This document shows positions 22,134 through 35,238 of a stretch of DNA of 64,000 bases, piece after piece. The notes below the pieces were generated by a model. That model was not told the origin of the DNA. It ran no database searches and saw nothing but the letters and a program-made list of their open reading frames with translations. The stretch is taken from contig OZ018331.1 in the NCBI GenBank assembly GCA_963969495.1, positions 153,310,684 through 153,374,683 on the forward strand. Direction: 5' to 3'. A program made the translations under genes and the position numbers. Source of the DNA: Ceratothoa steindachneri. Its lineage: Eukaryota; Arthropoda; Malacostraca; Isopoda; Cymothoidae. The number at the start of each line of letters is the position of its first letter. Positions within the stretch are counted from its first letter, which is position 1.

Positions 22134-22185
22134 CTGATGATTGGATTTGCTAAAATCCTGAAACGCTCGTAATAAATGTTACGAG
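22134..22185 (+). ncRNA. Hammerhead-ribozyme-like core
   Basis: CTGATGA (22134-22140) is followed by a GGATTT/AAATCC hairpin (22143-22158) and then GAAA (22160-22163). A further CTCGTAA/TTACGAG hairpin follows at 22166-22185. This is the core order of a hammerhead ribozyme. Stem I and the cleavage site fit poorly, so it may be a decayed copy. Penelope-like elements are known carriers, and a PLE RT relic lies next to it. Confidence 0.35.
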
Positions 22186-22213
22186 GCATCATCGGCTCTG
22201 GCCTGGTCATCCT

Positions 22214-22500
<287 letters not shown>

Positions 22501-22827
22501 AAGCAGGGCCTAATGGGACCTCGTCACTACTCCGTCAATTTTACAGTAAAATTTGCCATCTGGACTTCGGAATGGCGCTTCAGTTGTACATATTTTTAAA
22601 AGTTGCTTTAATATTTGGGGTTCCATTCCTGGGGGAGATAAACCACGGTTTCCGTAGACGCACTTTATAATTATTATTTCGATTGTTTCTTCTGTTAGCA
22701 CATTGGTGAAAGTGCTCTTGACATCGGAAAAGCTGGGATGCCTCCTGGTGGAGAACTGTGAAGAATCTTAACAAAATCATTGGTCGACTTTATGGAGATA
22801 TTTGACGGGATAAATGGGGTAATAATA

Positions 22828-24213
22828 TTGGGTTGAGGAATAGGTTCTTGCGGTTTTATCAAATTTATTCATTACCATTAACAATTTTAGAAAAACTTCA
22901 TTTTCAATTAATAACAATATGCAATTTAATCAATAATGTATTATCCGTTCTTATTTCAACTAGTTTTTCGATGCCTCTGCAATAAAAATCTCTGGATTTT
23001 GACTCGAAGAATTCCGCTAAGCAGGTTCTTAATTCCACATCAGTATTGAACGAAACGCTGCGCAAATTGTTGGAGAGCGATCGGAACAGATGGAAATCCA
23101 ATGGAGCCAAGTCTGGCGAATATGGGGGAGGCGGCAGGATTTCCCAATTAAGCGTTTGGATGGCGTCTTTTGTCATATTGGCAATGTGAGGACGAGCATT
23201 ATCGTGTTGCAGAAGGACTCCATAACGTCAATGAGGTCGCTTTTCACGAATAGCTTCCGCGAGTCGATACATTTGTTGAACGTAGAGTTCTGCATTGACA
23301 ATCTCGTTGTTCGCAAGGAGCTAATAAAGAATGATGCCTCCACAATCCAACCACACACACACAGCATTGTCTTTCGTGGATGAAGTCCTTGCTTTAATGG
23401 CGAAAGTGTTTTTTTTTTATTGGAGTTAAGCCATTGTTTTCGATGGTTCATGTTGACATAAACACACCACTTTTCGTCGCAAGGGATGATGCGGTGAAGA
23501 AATCTGTCCTTATATCCACGAGTAGCCTTGTGACGAGCAAGCAAACCTGCGGCAATCGTGGAGCGTTCAAGTTTGTTGCTTTCGCTCAAAGCGTGCGGAA
23601 CCCATGTACCGAGTTTTTTAACTTTTCCCATCGAATGAAGGTGATTAACTGCAGTTTTCTGATCACACGCCAATTGTACAGCCAATTCTCTAGTCCATTG
23701 ACGAGGATTTTCATGAAGAAGGTCGTTCAATCGATCTTCATCCAACTTAATGGGGCGACCAGAACGTTTTTCGTCATTAAGATTGAAATGACCGTTTTTG
23801 AAACGTGAAAACCACCATTGAGCTGTCCTTTCTGATAAAGCATTTTCTCCGTACACAGCACAAATATCGCGACGAGCTTTGGCTGCCTTTGCATTGTTCC
23901 CGTCTCGATTGAAAATGAATAACAACAATGTCGAAAATGCACTTTTCTTTCAAATGACATTCCATTTTAAGGGTAAAAAACAAAAAATAAATTAACACAA
24001 CTTTTAAATAAACCGCAATGACTTATTACTCAACTTCAAGATGTAGCCTAAGCAAAAGCCTAATAGTCTACGCTGTTAAGAGACGTAGCATAACCTTTGC
24101 AAATTTTGCCCTCATTATTTATTATTGTTTCTTAATATGTGCACAAATCACGTCAACAAAACTTAAATCAACGCAACATTAAAAAAAACGCAAGAACTTA
24201 TTCCGCAACCTAA
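22828..24213. mobile_element. Mariner M3, complete ends
   Basis: The left end reads TTGGGTTGAGGAATAGGTTC. The reverse complement of the right end reads TTAGGTTGCGGAATAAGTTC. TA duplications flank both sides (22826-22827 and 24214-24215). The length is 1386 bp, normal for mariner. It sits inside the PLE reverse transcriptase. Confidence 0.88.
22904..23960 (-). pseudogene. Mariner (DD34D) transposase of M3, two frameshifts
   Basis: Begins MSFERKVHFRHC at 23960. A frameshift then leads to a long frame (23928-23173) with RDICAVYGENALSERTAQWW, RSGRP, ELAVQL and CDEKW, which holds the first catalytic Asp. A second frameshift occurs near 23,350. The C-terminal part has HDNARPH (second Asp), YSPDLAPLDFHLFRSL (third Asp) and a normal C-terminus. 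The spacing between second and third Asp is 34 residues. All three acidic residues survive, so only frameshifts disable it. A maturase-free, single-gene DNA transposon is expected. Confidence 0.85.
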
Positions 24214-24480
24214 TAGAATTCAAACATTTGGCGAGTTTATATGTCGGCGTTGGGACATGAAAAATGATTGGATGAAGGCTATTGTTTTACTTATGTGATT
24301 TGAACCCCGTAAATGTATCCGGAGCTATATTCACCTTTAATAAGAATGAGCTCATACATAAGAAAAGCTCCCAATAACTGTTCAACGTGGACCACACTTG
24401 ATGAAAAATTTTGATGATCCAAACAGATCCTAATAAGTAATGGCTATTCCAACAGAAAATTTGGCAAACTACAGGCAAAA

Positions 24481-25040
24481 ACTCTCAACCTAAAGTTTGA
24501 GGTACAGGGGGGAAATTAAAGGAAAAATAACACCACTATATTACAAGAACCAAATGATGAATGCCTACAAAATAAATGAAAGAATACTATGAGATATTCT
24601 AAAAAGCAACACTATCCAAGAAAAAGACATTAAGTTATATCTACGAATAAACTATAAAAACACAAAAGTCATAAACCTATTAATGAGTGTAGAGAGAGGA
24701 GAGTAGGAAAAGTGGCAAAGAAAATATAATAGCGTAGGCGAGTTGAGACCAGCTTCCCGCGTCGCTGGACCACTGTTAGTCAGCAGCAAATCCACTCGGC
24801 CATCCTAAGTCTCAGAAAAGACTCATTCAAGCAAAACTTTTAAGCCGCTCACCTGCATTTCTCGTACGCTATATTAGAAACAACTTATGTGAAAAAGAAT
24901 CCATCTTAAGTGTTACAAATGTGGTGCACAAATTTGAATGGCCCCATGAGGACTGTAAGCCTCATCCAAACAATCAAAATATTGATATGGCCACTACTAC
25001 CCTCAGCATAAGCAAAACGATGCACTTACAAGAAGGATGA
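24481..25040. other. No gene recognised
   Basis: May be the worn upstream part of the PLE on minus. No motif could be assigned. Confidence 0.35.
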
Positions 25041-25048
25041 ATCAAAAT

Positions 25049-28000
25049 CAGTGGCGTATTTAGGTTGGGGCCATTGGGCCATGCCCCCCACCCCTCAGGG
25101 AATGGAAAACAACGTCTTACAAAATTAACACAGGAGGCCATGGTGGAAAAAACTGTTCTAAAACAAACCAATATACATCATTCCCTCTGATTTACCATCA
25201 GAATTCAATAGTAAATACGAGTATGTTTAATATTCAATTACTTTCATATTTCAGACAAAAATATGTAGTCATTAAAAAATGTGACATTTTTTTCCGCCAT
25301 TTTTTCTGATCGGGTGGATACGCCTCGCAGGGCGCAGCCATCTTGTGACGTTTTCTATCTCATAATTTATGAACGTGAGCTGTTTGCGTATGTCCGCACG
25401 TGCAGAAACGCAAATTTTAGACGATTGCCATCCGCCTGAGAAGAAATTCGAATTGAAAAAACATTTTTTATTGCTGAAAATTTCTCCTCAAACTTGGGTG
25501 GGTAAGATTTTGACATATATCTAACATTAAGCGGCCAATATAATTTTTTTCTAAAACACGATGGCATGGGTGTGGCATGGATTTTATAATGCAGAAAACG
25601 GTTCTTTTTTATTCGTACTTGTATCTTTGCCTCATCTGTAAGCACATTCAAGCCATTTTCGATTTTTTGTGAGTTATCATCAAGGCTATCGTTGTCTCTA
25701 TGGTAAACAAATATGGCGCCGTATCTGGGAATTTATAATCATTTATCTCTTTGACTTTAAATAATTTAGGAGCAATTTTCTGACCTTCAAAATTACAAAA
25801 AATGATGGTTGAAATGAATAGTATCTATTTATTTCAACCACCAAATTTTGTAATTCAATGCCTATTCCGAATAACACCACCTGATTGGTTGAAATACCGC
25901 CCCGATTTTGAATTCGAGCTCTTTGAGCCATCACAGGTTGTCTTTCTGATTTGCTTCGACTCTCGTCAACTTCCTGTTTCACAAGTTGCCGAGTGCTGCA
26001 AATTTTCGTAGTTTTTCTGCTCAAGTAGTGCTAGTCTTGTTTTAGGGCTTTGAATGCAAAGTAATGCCTTTTGTACTTGGTAGAAAATAGAAATGCAAAA
26101 TCCAGAAAAAGGGTTATGTCTAACCTTACGGGACTAAATACCGTGTCTACTTTTGTAGTCGTTTTCTTTCAGTTCTAACTTACATGAGAGTCCTACATAT
26201 GGACCCTGATTACTGCATTGTGTGTATATATCCATATGTATAATCTGTATTTTTATTCATTTTCTTTTGCAGTTTTACGGCTTAAATAAACATAATTCTG
26301 ACTTAATTTTATTGAACTAATGAGCCCATACAACTCTCCCTTTCAAGCTGGTAACAGCTATATACATATAGGGTTCTTTTTTTTAATATTCTACAGTCAT
26401 CGGTTGTTTTAGATTTATCTTATCTTTATTTTCTTTCATTTCAGGTCAGATCCAGTAAGTCGAAATGAAGAGAAGTATCGTCGATTACTTCACGCGCCGT
26501 GAGCCTGCGACTGCAGTTAAACGAAAGGCTTTCCCAGAGTCACCTCCCGAACTTCTAGACGTTCAACTGCAAGCCCAGACACAAGAATCCTCTTTCTCTC
26601 CACCGACGTTAACAATGTCGACGTCTGCGTTACCTAATGGCAACTCCAGTAAAGATGATATAGGAGTTATCAACTGGTTGTAGCTCACTGATGCAGAGAA
26701 ACTGCGTGTACTCACCACACCTTGGACTGCGCCATTGGATTTTCAGTGGCCTTACAGCGAGCGTCAAGATGGAGGCAGAACCAGACGTAAATATCTCGGA
26801 CCACAACATCTAATGGGCAGTATAGCGTCTTCTCCTATTCTGTGTCGAAGTCGAAACGTGGACTATTCTGCCGCCCTTGCAGGTTTTTCGTTCCTGAAGC
26901 AATCCGAGGAAACCAATTGAATCGCCTAGTCAGAACACCCCTAGAGAAGTTTACTCACCGAACCGGCAAAGATGGCTATTTTTCAGTGCATCTAGCGACC
27001 AAATTCCATGAAGACAGTGTCAAACGCGCAGAAGCGTTCAAAACGACAATGAAGACTGGAGACATAGAGCAGCAGCTAAACACCGCAGAGGCCAAGCAGC
27101 GTGTCAAAAACTGAGCTGCTCTGCAGTGGATACTCTTTTCTATAGAGTTTTTGGGTAGATTAGTTCTACCACTTCGGGGTCATCGCGATTCCAGAACCCT
27201 GTTGCTCCCTCCCGCAGGAACCGGTGCCGATATAGATTACGGACAAGGCAATTTGAGAGCCATAGACAATGGTGGATTCTTGGTTGCCCTAGAGGTACTT
27301 GTATTTGTTCTGGAGATCACCAAGTCCCTTTTCAATAAGCTTCAGGCCGAAGCCCAGGACATCCATAACGCAGTGGACAGTGTCCGGGACTGTGAGAAGG
27401 TCCTGATACAAATGCGATTAGACGAACAAGTCTTCAATGACATTTTCATGTGCGCTCAAGAATTGTTTGGTGAAGAAATCCGCATGCTAAGAACGACTCA
27501 CAGGCAGACGCAGTGGTCCAATCATCCGGCCGAGACACCAGAAGTTTACTACAGACGTTCTATTTTCCTCCCGTACATAGACCTCTGTATAAGCCAACTA
27601 GATGGAGCGATTTAAATCGTACAGTGCGAAAGCATATGTGCTCAGCATGCTACTACCAGCATACTGACGGGATTCCGACGATTCTAGTGCCCTCATGGAA
27701 CCCGCCCAGTTGTACCACCAATTCCTTCCAGGACAACCAGAGTGCCTGAACGCTTAATTACTGCGCTGGAAGGCGTACTAAGCGCGACAGGCGACCACAA
27801 CATGTACACCACCAAAAAGAGTCGTGGATGTGGTAGCGGTTACGGCGACTCTCGGTACTTATCCCATGATAGAAACCCTTTTGCCAATTTTCGCAACCTT
27901 GCCGGTGACCACTGCGATAGGTGAACGCTCATTTAGTGCTGTGAAATTGATAAAATCTTACCTCTGGTCCACCATGCACAAAGAGCGACTGAATGGCCTA

Positions 28001-28968
28001 GCCTATCTGTACATCAACAAGGACATTCCACTAGTTCATAGGGACGTTATTGATGAATTCAGCCGAACCAACCGTCGACTGGCTTTCAAGTGATACAATA
28101 CAGGAAATTGTATATTATATTTGATATGTATTTGGGTAACTAAAATGATACTGAAATCATCCCAACTCCAGAAGGCCTCGCATAAGCCTTGCTTCATGCC
28201 TTCTCCCATCAACAAACATATTATGTTTAAATACACATTACTATTAAGTGATTTCTAGATGCAGTACCCGAATAGTGTTGCACGATCTATCTCACTAGAT
28301 TTTAATGGTTCGAAAGCATTTTTGCAATCTGTGCTTTGTTGTAGTTCATGGAAAAGCTTAGTTTGTTGATGAAAAAGTATATTTCATTTTATAGACTTAC
28401 CTATATACGATGTTCTCAATTGTTAACGAATGTTCATAGGGTTTTTTGCTTGTATGTATAGTATTTCCTGATTAAATTTATAATTTTTCTGTAAAATTTC
28501 CTTAAAACTATTTCAGTATATGATTTTGATTTGAAAATACCTCCAGATCGCTTCTTTTGTAATGAAGTTTTAAAATATTTCCGGGGAAAGAACCCTCGGA
28601 CCCTTCTCTAGTCACGCGCTCGACTGTCCAGTGGCTTGGCTAATATCCTCCCCACCTTCTACGCCACTGATTGAAAAACAAACGAAATTGATGATTTGAG
28701 TGATTTAAATGTAATGATGCGTCATTCTGCAGCCTAAAAAATAAGGATTGTCATTCTGATTTGTGAAGATCTTGCTTGGAAGTTTGTCAAATTTAGGATG
28801 GATGTTGGCTTCTTTTGATGGTAGAGATACGTTCTGAGATATGTCCAGATGCGAGGAAAACTACACCAAATTTCAAAGTTTTCCCGGAGAAGGCTTCCCC
28901 GGACTCTCCGCCGTAGGCTCCGCGATTCACATGGCCGCCCCTTCAACGGAATCCTAGATACGCCACTG
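25049..28968. mobile_element. hAT-type DNA transposon, 3.9 kb
   Basis: The left end is CAGTGGCGTATTTAGG. The reverse complement of the right end is CAGTGGCGTATCTAGG. An identical 8-bp sequence, ATCAAAAT, flanks both sides (25041-25048 and 28969-28976), the hAT target duplication. The interior holds one transposase pseudogene on plus. A second, inward terminal-like sequence (CTACGCCACTG) ends at about 28,667. Confidence 0.9.
26465..28093 (+). pseudogene. hAT transposase, internally deleted and frameshifted
   Basis: Starts MKRSIVDYFTRREP after a likely 3' splice site (TTTCATTTCAG). A zinc-finger-like region lies at about 26.86 kb (CRPCRFFVPEAIRG). LRGHRDS near 27,180 marks the start of the catalytic domain, but most of the core that follows is missing. 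From 27,290 the frame gives the helical VLEITKSLFNKLQAEAQDI region, YYRRSIFLPYIDLCI and, in another frame (27,824-28,093), LPVTTAIGERSFSAVKLIKS, the C-terminal dimerisation motif. It resembles the ZMYM-like hAT group. Catalytic acids cannot be assigned, so this copy is dead. Confidence 0.75.
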
Positions 28969-29085
28969 ATCAAAATACACTACAATGAACAGCACGACGA
29001 AAAAATTACAAAAAAAAAAAAATTGGTTGAATGCACTATACCTTCAGAAGAAACTTAGATCTTCTCTGCTTGAAGATTCTAGAGT

Positions 29086-29200
29086 TTATCTAACCAAAGA
29101 GATGTACCCAAACCTTAACATTCAGCGCACCAACTCGGAGCGAGTATTGCACTCGTTCTACTAAAAGTGACCTATAAAACGACCAAAGAACGAAAGCAAA
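29086..29200 (+). promoter_or_regulatory. P leader repeat, copy A (TATA promoter)
   Basis: CTATAAAACGACCAAAGAAC at about 29,172 matches the TATA segment of the P copies at 41.69 kb and 57.22 kb. The upstream TCGGAGCGAGTA also matches. Similarity ends just past the expected transcription start, before any H2A-like codons. It lies about 900 bp upstream of J copy A. Confidence 0.6.
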
Positions 29201-30084
29201 CTTGATTATGAAGGCAGATTTTTTGACAATTAGCATTTGTTGAGAAATTCATCGGAATTCATTTTTCTACAATTATTTAGGAACAGACTTAGAGCAACGC
29301 TGAGGAGAAAACAGCCTGACCGGAAAGTCTTGTGAATTTTTATTTATATTTAAGAAAGAGATCAATACTTTTCAAGAGAGATAATTACATTCAAATGAGA
29401 GTTTAAAAACCTCATTGCTCCCGCCCATCGACCAACGTGGAAAACTGCCTCGCATGTCTGCCATTCATTAATTTCGTTTTAACTATGCCAGCCACTTCGA
29501 ACTGGTATAATTAAGTCTCATGTGAAAACTGGTTTGAAGACTAGCCCACTGCGGAAGCATGGGGCAGAATTCTTTTCCGAAATGGGACTTAACTCTAGGT
29601 TTCGGGTGAAGGAGTAATCTTCGCATCCGAGGGACCAACCAGGACAATAGGGAGAAGCAATCCCCGTTTCTGTGCATGTTGGAAGCAGTTATTGCTTAAG
29701 TACTCGAGGGGTGGTGGCGAAATGGTGGCGGCAGATGATTCGGCCGCTACTTTCATCAAATCCACGATAATTCATCCCCATGAGGTGCCCACTCGGAACC
29801 CATCCATCCATCATCACCCTTCATCCTGGCAGTGTCTGAACGGGGAACCAACTGGAAAATGGACCGGGGCGTTCATTTCAATTTTTCGGAACACACCGAT
29901 TCTCGCCCATACCTCCTTTAGCACTTATCTCATTAATCATACACAAACTCATTAATTACACTTTTCTTGAAAAAAAAAGAAAATAAATCAAGAAACAACA
30001 TGAAAATGACAAGAAGAGGCCATGTAGATCCTCATTAAGAGGGTATCCTTGAGGACCATATAAGGAAGAAAGACCTTGGAGAAG
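29201..30084. other. No gene recognised
   Basis: Sequence between the P leader and J copy A. It might be part of the J 5' untranslated region, but it has no match to the other J leaders that I can see. Confidence 0.35.
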
Positions 30085-31249
30085 AGCACGCTTTGCAAGA
30101 CGCTATACGCTGGACTCAAAGTAGCACTCGTAAAGCTCATCGAAGTCTACTCTGGTTTCATCACGATATGTACTGACACCAGAGATATAGACTGGCTCGT
30201 ATCCGAAGAAGGAGCAGAAACACTAAGAGTCATCGGCCTCTAGGTACCCCTGACCCCCCACAAGTAGCAGCTAACCGAAGTGTAATCTGCCGCAAGTGGA
30301 GAGCTGGGTCGGCGAACACTCGGCACAGAGCTAAAAGAAGAAATTGTAAAACGACATACGTGGGGTCAAGTTCGTTAAATAGTTAAATTCCGCGAGCACA
30401 CTCACAACAAGAATCACATTCATGGCGACGGAACTGGCCAGAAAGGTGACAACGAATGAACTCCTGGTATTTAATATGAGAATACCAGGAAAAAACATCA
30501 AACAAGAAAGATTCCACACCATCCAAATGTTTTGTATGCTACAAACTGGAACAGCATACGTCAGTGACCTGCCCCCCAAAAGAAAAACTGTGGTGCAGTG
30601 AATGTGCTTCAGAAGGTCATAGATTCGAGAAGTGCAAAAAACACGCAGAGGAAGTGTCTAAACTGCAAGAGGCGAGCACAGGACCATGGTTCTGAACTGC
30701 ACCAAACAAAAGAGATAATGAAAAAAATAAGAGGAACAAATGAAAGCAAAGTAAAATACATACGCGAGCGCTGCGAAGAAAAGAGAGGAGATGCATCACC
30801 AGCTACCTAAACGCTCTTATCTCCATCTGCAATACTCATGAAAACGTAGCAAACACGGTCAACTCGGTTGCGACAACGAGGTACTCATTTCTCTACTGAA
30901 GGCAAACGGACTCCTGAACGGTGATCATGCCTGAAAATCCTGACTGCTCGAAGGCAATTAAGGAAACGATAATCCAGAGCCACAAATTTAGAAAAGCTGG
31001 TATTGATACTGCCGAGAAAACGCCCTCTCCGTAGGAATCCGAAGAGGATGATGAGGAAAAGGAAGATGAAGAAAATGATGAAGAAACCACCTCTTCGGAC
31101 ATTGACGAGGGCCCATGCGGTCGCACAAGAGCGACGAAGAGCAAATCGAAAACTCCGAGTGCTCTTCCGAAGAGCGAGAAGCCTGGATACACCAAAGCTG
31201 TCTCACAGTCCAAAAAGAAGAAAAATAATAGGAGGAAACATCGGTAAAT
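30085..31249 (+). pseudogene. J copy A, ORF1 (Gag-like, zinc knuckles)
   Basis: The N-terminal part reads LVKLIEVYSGFITIC then DIDWLVSEEGAETL, like the other J ORF1 copies (TMDDFERLLSEEPKKSL in D). At about 30.53-30.68 kb come three Cys/His clusters, CFVCYKLEQH, CSECASEGHRFEKC and CLNCKRRAQDH, typical CCHC nucleic-acid-binding knuckles of non-LTR ORF1 proteins. An acidic stretch (ESEEDDEEKEDEENDEE, about 31.04 kb) and a Lys-rich end close it at 31,249. At least four frame changes and stops are present. It is followed after 11 bp by ORF2. Confidence 0.65.
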
Positions 31250-31260
31250 AACATCACATC

Positions 31261-33914
31261 ATGCATCGGAACACACTGAATATATTGAAAGTTAACACCA
31301 ACAGCTGGAGGATGTAAAGAACTCATTACGGAAACGTATTTAGGGAAATTGATGCAGATGTCATCTTAATTTCGGAACAGGGGATCGACACTCGTAATGA
31401 AGAAATCAAGATCTAAAAATACGAAATGTTGATCACAAATTATCGCAAAAGCTATAGGTGGAGCCGCTATTGCGAGTAAAAATAAGGGATTAAGTACAAT
31501 TAAATTAAGAATCTGGAGGATTCTTATTTCGTGATAGAGGTCGAACTCGACATTCTAAAGTTAGTCCTAGACGCCCGATACCAGCCATCAATGAGAGATT
31601 TTTTACCTCTTCAGTCTCTCATTGGCCTATTTGGTAGAAAATCCCACACGATACTAATGTGGTATCTGAATGTCAGGGGTCGGGAGTCCGGCTATATAAA
31701 CTTCAATAGGATCGGAAGGAGCCTGGATACTTTGCTGGACAGGAACATCGTCCAGCGAATTGGCCCCGACTTCCCCCACCTTTGTCAGACGGAAGAGTGC
31801 CACGAAACTAGATATACATATAACTGGCCAATTGTCAGGTACCATTTAATTACTACATTGATCCACTCCAGGTATCATGTAATGACCATATATGGATCCT
31901 TCTCACCATCGCCAGTAACCCTATACAAGTTTCAGCTGTGGTTAGAAAAAACTACTGGGCACGGTATGAGCGTCTCCTTGAGGCCTACCATCAACCAAAC
32001 CTGGATGAAGCAACTCTCGAGGAGATCGACGACCTTAATAACCATCTTATCAGCGAAGATAGATATTGTATCCCTAAATCCGAGTATAAGTCCATCTCAA
32101 CCTACAAATGGACTGAATACATGAAGGATTTATACTATGAACTGAAATTACTGTATGAAATAAACATCAGAAATGCATCAATTGACACAATACAACGAAG
32201 TAAAGATATCAAAGAAGAGCTCAAGCAGTTGATCCTTGAACAACAGTGGAGACGTTGGGACGATGTGATCGAGAGCCTCGATCATGATGCATCTCGCAAA
32301 GATTTTTGGAACAAAATCAGGCGTCTCAAAGGATCGCCTCAAAAAAAGACGAAAATAGAAATAATCAACGAAGATGGAAACATCGAAGCAAAATTCCGTA
32401 GTTATTGAAACAAAAACCTCCAGTATAACTGAAGAAGGAAACCAAGATTATGATATATAGTTCGAAAGCAATATGATAGACGAGCCTAATACCTACATAC
32501 ATAGGACGCACCCGCACCACCAGGTGGATAGACAGCGCGATGGAGACGCCGAGATTACCGAAGAGAAACTACTCGGAGGCTCCGCTCATTTCGTCAAAAT
32601 GCCCTAAGAAAATCAGGGTAAATAAAGTGAAACTTTGAAAAGGCACTAGCCAACGTCATCGAAGAGATGAGAAGAATTTTTAACGCGTATCAAAACATAG
32701 GATACTTTCCAGATGCATAGCAAACGGCAAAGATGATTTTCTTTTCGGTATTTTTGCAAAAGCGTGGAAAGAACCCAACTTTGAGAGAGAGCTACCGGCC
32801 AATTTCACTTCTCGGAATTTGGCAAGATGCTCTTTGAGAAGATCCTACCGAATACTGCTGTCTCACCTGGAGGAGAACTTCCTGGACAATCTGTACCAGT
32901 TTGGGTTTAGAAAAAAGTGAAGTACCGAGATGGCGATAAATGTCATCACGGAAAAGCTTGCTCAAGCTAAATGGATGATGGTTACCTGGACATTGCTTGT
33001 CGGGATGTATCAAAGGTGTTTGATAAGGTGGCAAAGGAGTATGCAGTACAAGATCTCACGGCTGAGCTTAAGTGAAAACTTAGAGAGAACTCTTTGTGAG
33101 CAAGTCATGGAGAGAGCGGCGTATGTCAGTGTGGGGTGCGTGGGTGTATATCCCTTACTCTCTACCCGATATACACCACAGATGCCCCGGCCCCTATGAA
33201 ACCAACTTGCCTCAACATTCAATACGCCGATGATTTCAGCCAGATAGTCGTGTTCTTGCGTAACTCGCCTGTTCAAGCTCGTATGTGCGGCAGAGATCGA
33301 AAGATTAAAAATATACGATGCCAAATGGAAGAACTAATCAAAAGAAATTAAAACTAGTTACTAGTTGGAGGAAACTACTATCTGATGTCAGCGTGGGGGA
33401 TAGACGGTATCCCTACAACACAGAGTGCAATGTACTCGGAATGAAGATTACTTCATCCGGGTACAGGAATCACGTTGAAGATCGAATTTCTAAGGCCTCG
33501 GTCGCAGCCAGAAGTCTATTCATGATCAGAAATCTCTGTGAGAATAACAAGAAAAAGATCTAAAATGCAATTGAAAGATCTATGCTGCTCTACCCTGCTT
33601 TTGCCGTATCTTGTGCCTCGAAGACACAAAAGAAGAGACTACAAGTCGTACAGAATAAATGCGTGTACCTAATTAAGGGTACAGGCATGCGAGAAATATG
33701 ACGCCAAAAAGAGCGCCACAGGGAGGCGGGATTAAGTCCCATTAACAAAGTCATTGAAGAACGGACAAAGAATATTCAGGAACTGGTTAATCAAGAAATG
33801 AATCAAGAAATCATTCAAATTATTAACCAGAACAGAAAAGCCAGAACTCGCGCCAATTTTCCAAGCGCCGCTAGCCTAGTGGCTGGTGGGGACGAAGTAC
33901 CATTATACGCATGA
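31261..33914 (+). pseudogene. J copy A, ORF2 (endonuclease and reverse transcriptase)
   Basis: Starts MHRNTLNILKVNTNSWRM, an apurinic-endonuclease-like start. NFNRIGRSLDTL and NIVQRIGPDFP mark the second half of the endonuclease. An RT follows with SYRPISLL near 32.8 kb, MAINVITEKLAQAK at 32.93 kb, LTLYPIYTTDAP at 33.15 kb and the active site in NIQYADDFSQIVV at 33.22 kb, where both Asp residues are intact. The end (AGGDEVPLYA) matches that of copy E. At least six frameshifts or stops break it. No RNase H domain is seen, which fits a jockey-like clade. Confidence 0.75.
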
Positions 33915-35040
33915 AACGAATGTTAAATACCAAAGACAAAGACAATAAATCGTGTAAGACGAGATAATTCCGAAATATGAAAACCTCACCAAATTTGAAT
34001 AAAATATACCGATTAAGACTCAATTAAAGCGAATGTGACAAGAATAAAGAAGAAGATAAGAAACAAAAACACTATATTGCACACACCTAAAAACTAAACA
34101 ATAAGAATAAATATTAAACACAAAGTGTCGTAGAATGGCCCTTTTTTGATCACTCTACTCTTTGACACCCTTTTTGTAGCGGTATGCTTTGTGGTGCGTG
34201 AGTTACTTCTTTGATGAAGTAGGCTTTGATCTAAGAGTGCTAATTCGGTAGTTTTGTTCTTAAATAAGAGCTATTTAAACACGTAAGGATAAGAGGAAAC
34301 ACCAGATTTATACCAAAATAAACATATATTTTAAATGAAACACTTAACTATGACAAACAAACAGTTAACACATTTCTATCTTTGTCTCAATGCTAAACTC
34401 GACTATTCCTATTGGCATCTAGTCCTATCGCACGGATACGATGACAAAAATAAACAAATAGGCTACCCGTAAGCATACCATCGCCGATTAGTATTTTTAT
34501 CGCGACTCTATTTGATTAGCGTTAAACATTAAATTAACGTACGCTCGTCTACAAGCAAATATGACCTAGGTTCACGAACAATGGTTTCTACTCCCCTTAA
34601 AACGTGAGACGTACTAAACTTCTACTATCGCAATATGAATATAAATGTTCTTTCTAACTTACATGACAGGAGGTATTAGGGATTGCTGGATGTCGCTGGA
34701 GGACTTATCTCTCGCTTTGGAGTGTTGTGGCCGATGGTTGAATTTCGTCGAGGAGGGATGGCTTGACGCCTGTGGGGGGCTGATTCTTCAACGTAATTAA
34801 AGAACGGGAGCTCGTTGGGGCTGGGTTCTTCTACTCTCCCTCTTACGGACCTTGAGATGTGAGAGTCACTCAAGTGTGAGCGGTTTTACTTTTCTTCAGT
34901 CAGACTTCTTCACAGTCTGTAAGGGATTCTTCGGTATGGCACCGATATAAAGCTTGACTATTTAGGCTAAAACGGCCCCGAAAGGGGAGATCGATTTTCT
35001 CAATCTTATCCTATCGTTTCTCACGGAAATAGTCTTGTAT
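33915..35040. other. J copy A 3' region and unassigned sequence
   Basis: The first 200 bp are A-rich 3' untranslated sequence. The rest has a 65-codon minus-strand open frame at 34,676-34,873 without a known motif, and a TATA-like ATATAAAGC near 34,947. Confidence 0.4.
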
Positions 35041-35238
35041 GGCTGAAGGATCGATCTTCACGAACTGAACCTTCTTCTTTCTTATCGAATTCTAATCTTC
35101 TTGTCTGGCTGAAGGATCGATCTTCACGAACTAATCCTTCTACTTTCGGATCGACTTCTACTCTTCGTGTCGGGCTGAAGGATCGATCTTCACGAACTGA
35201 TCCTCCTTCTGGCGCATCGACTTCTAATCCTCTCTCTT
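35041..35238. repeat. 66-bp tandem repeat, three units
   Basis: GGCTGAAGGATCGATCTTCA starts at 35,041, 35,107 and 35,173. Each unit continues with CGAACT and a TC-rich stretch. Unit ends are less conserved. Confidence 0.9.

Noticed and set aside
25641..26030. Two overlapping open frames on opposite strands, each near an inverted repeat-like ATTCATTTCAACC segment.
   Set aside because: They lie inside the hAT element upstream of its transposase, are short and show no motif; likely leader or intron sequence.
30331..30579. Minus-strand 82-codon frame with hydrophobic stretches suggesting a membrane protein.
   Set aside because: It is antisense to J copy A ORF1, whose plus-strand zinc knuckles explain the region.
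34676..34873. 65-codon minus-strand frame starting MSDSHISRS.
   Set aside because: No recognisable motif, no neighbour context and composition of unselected sequence.
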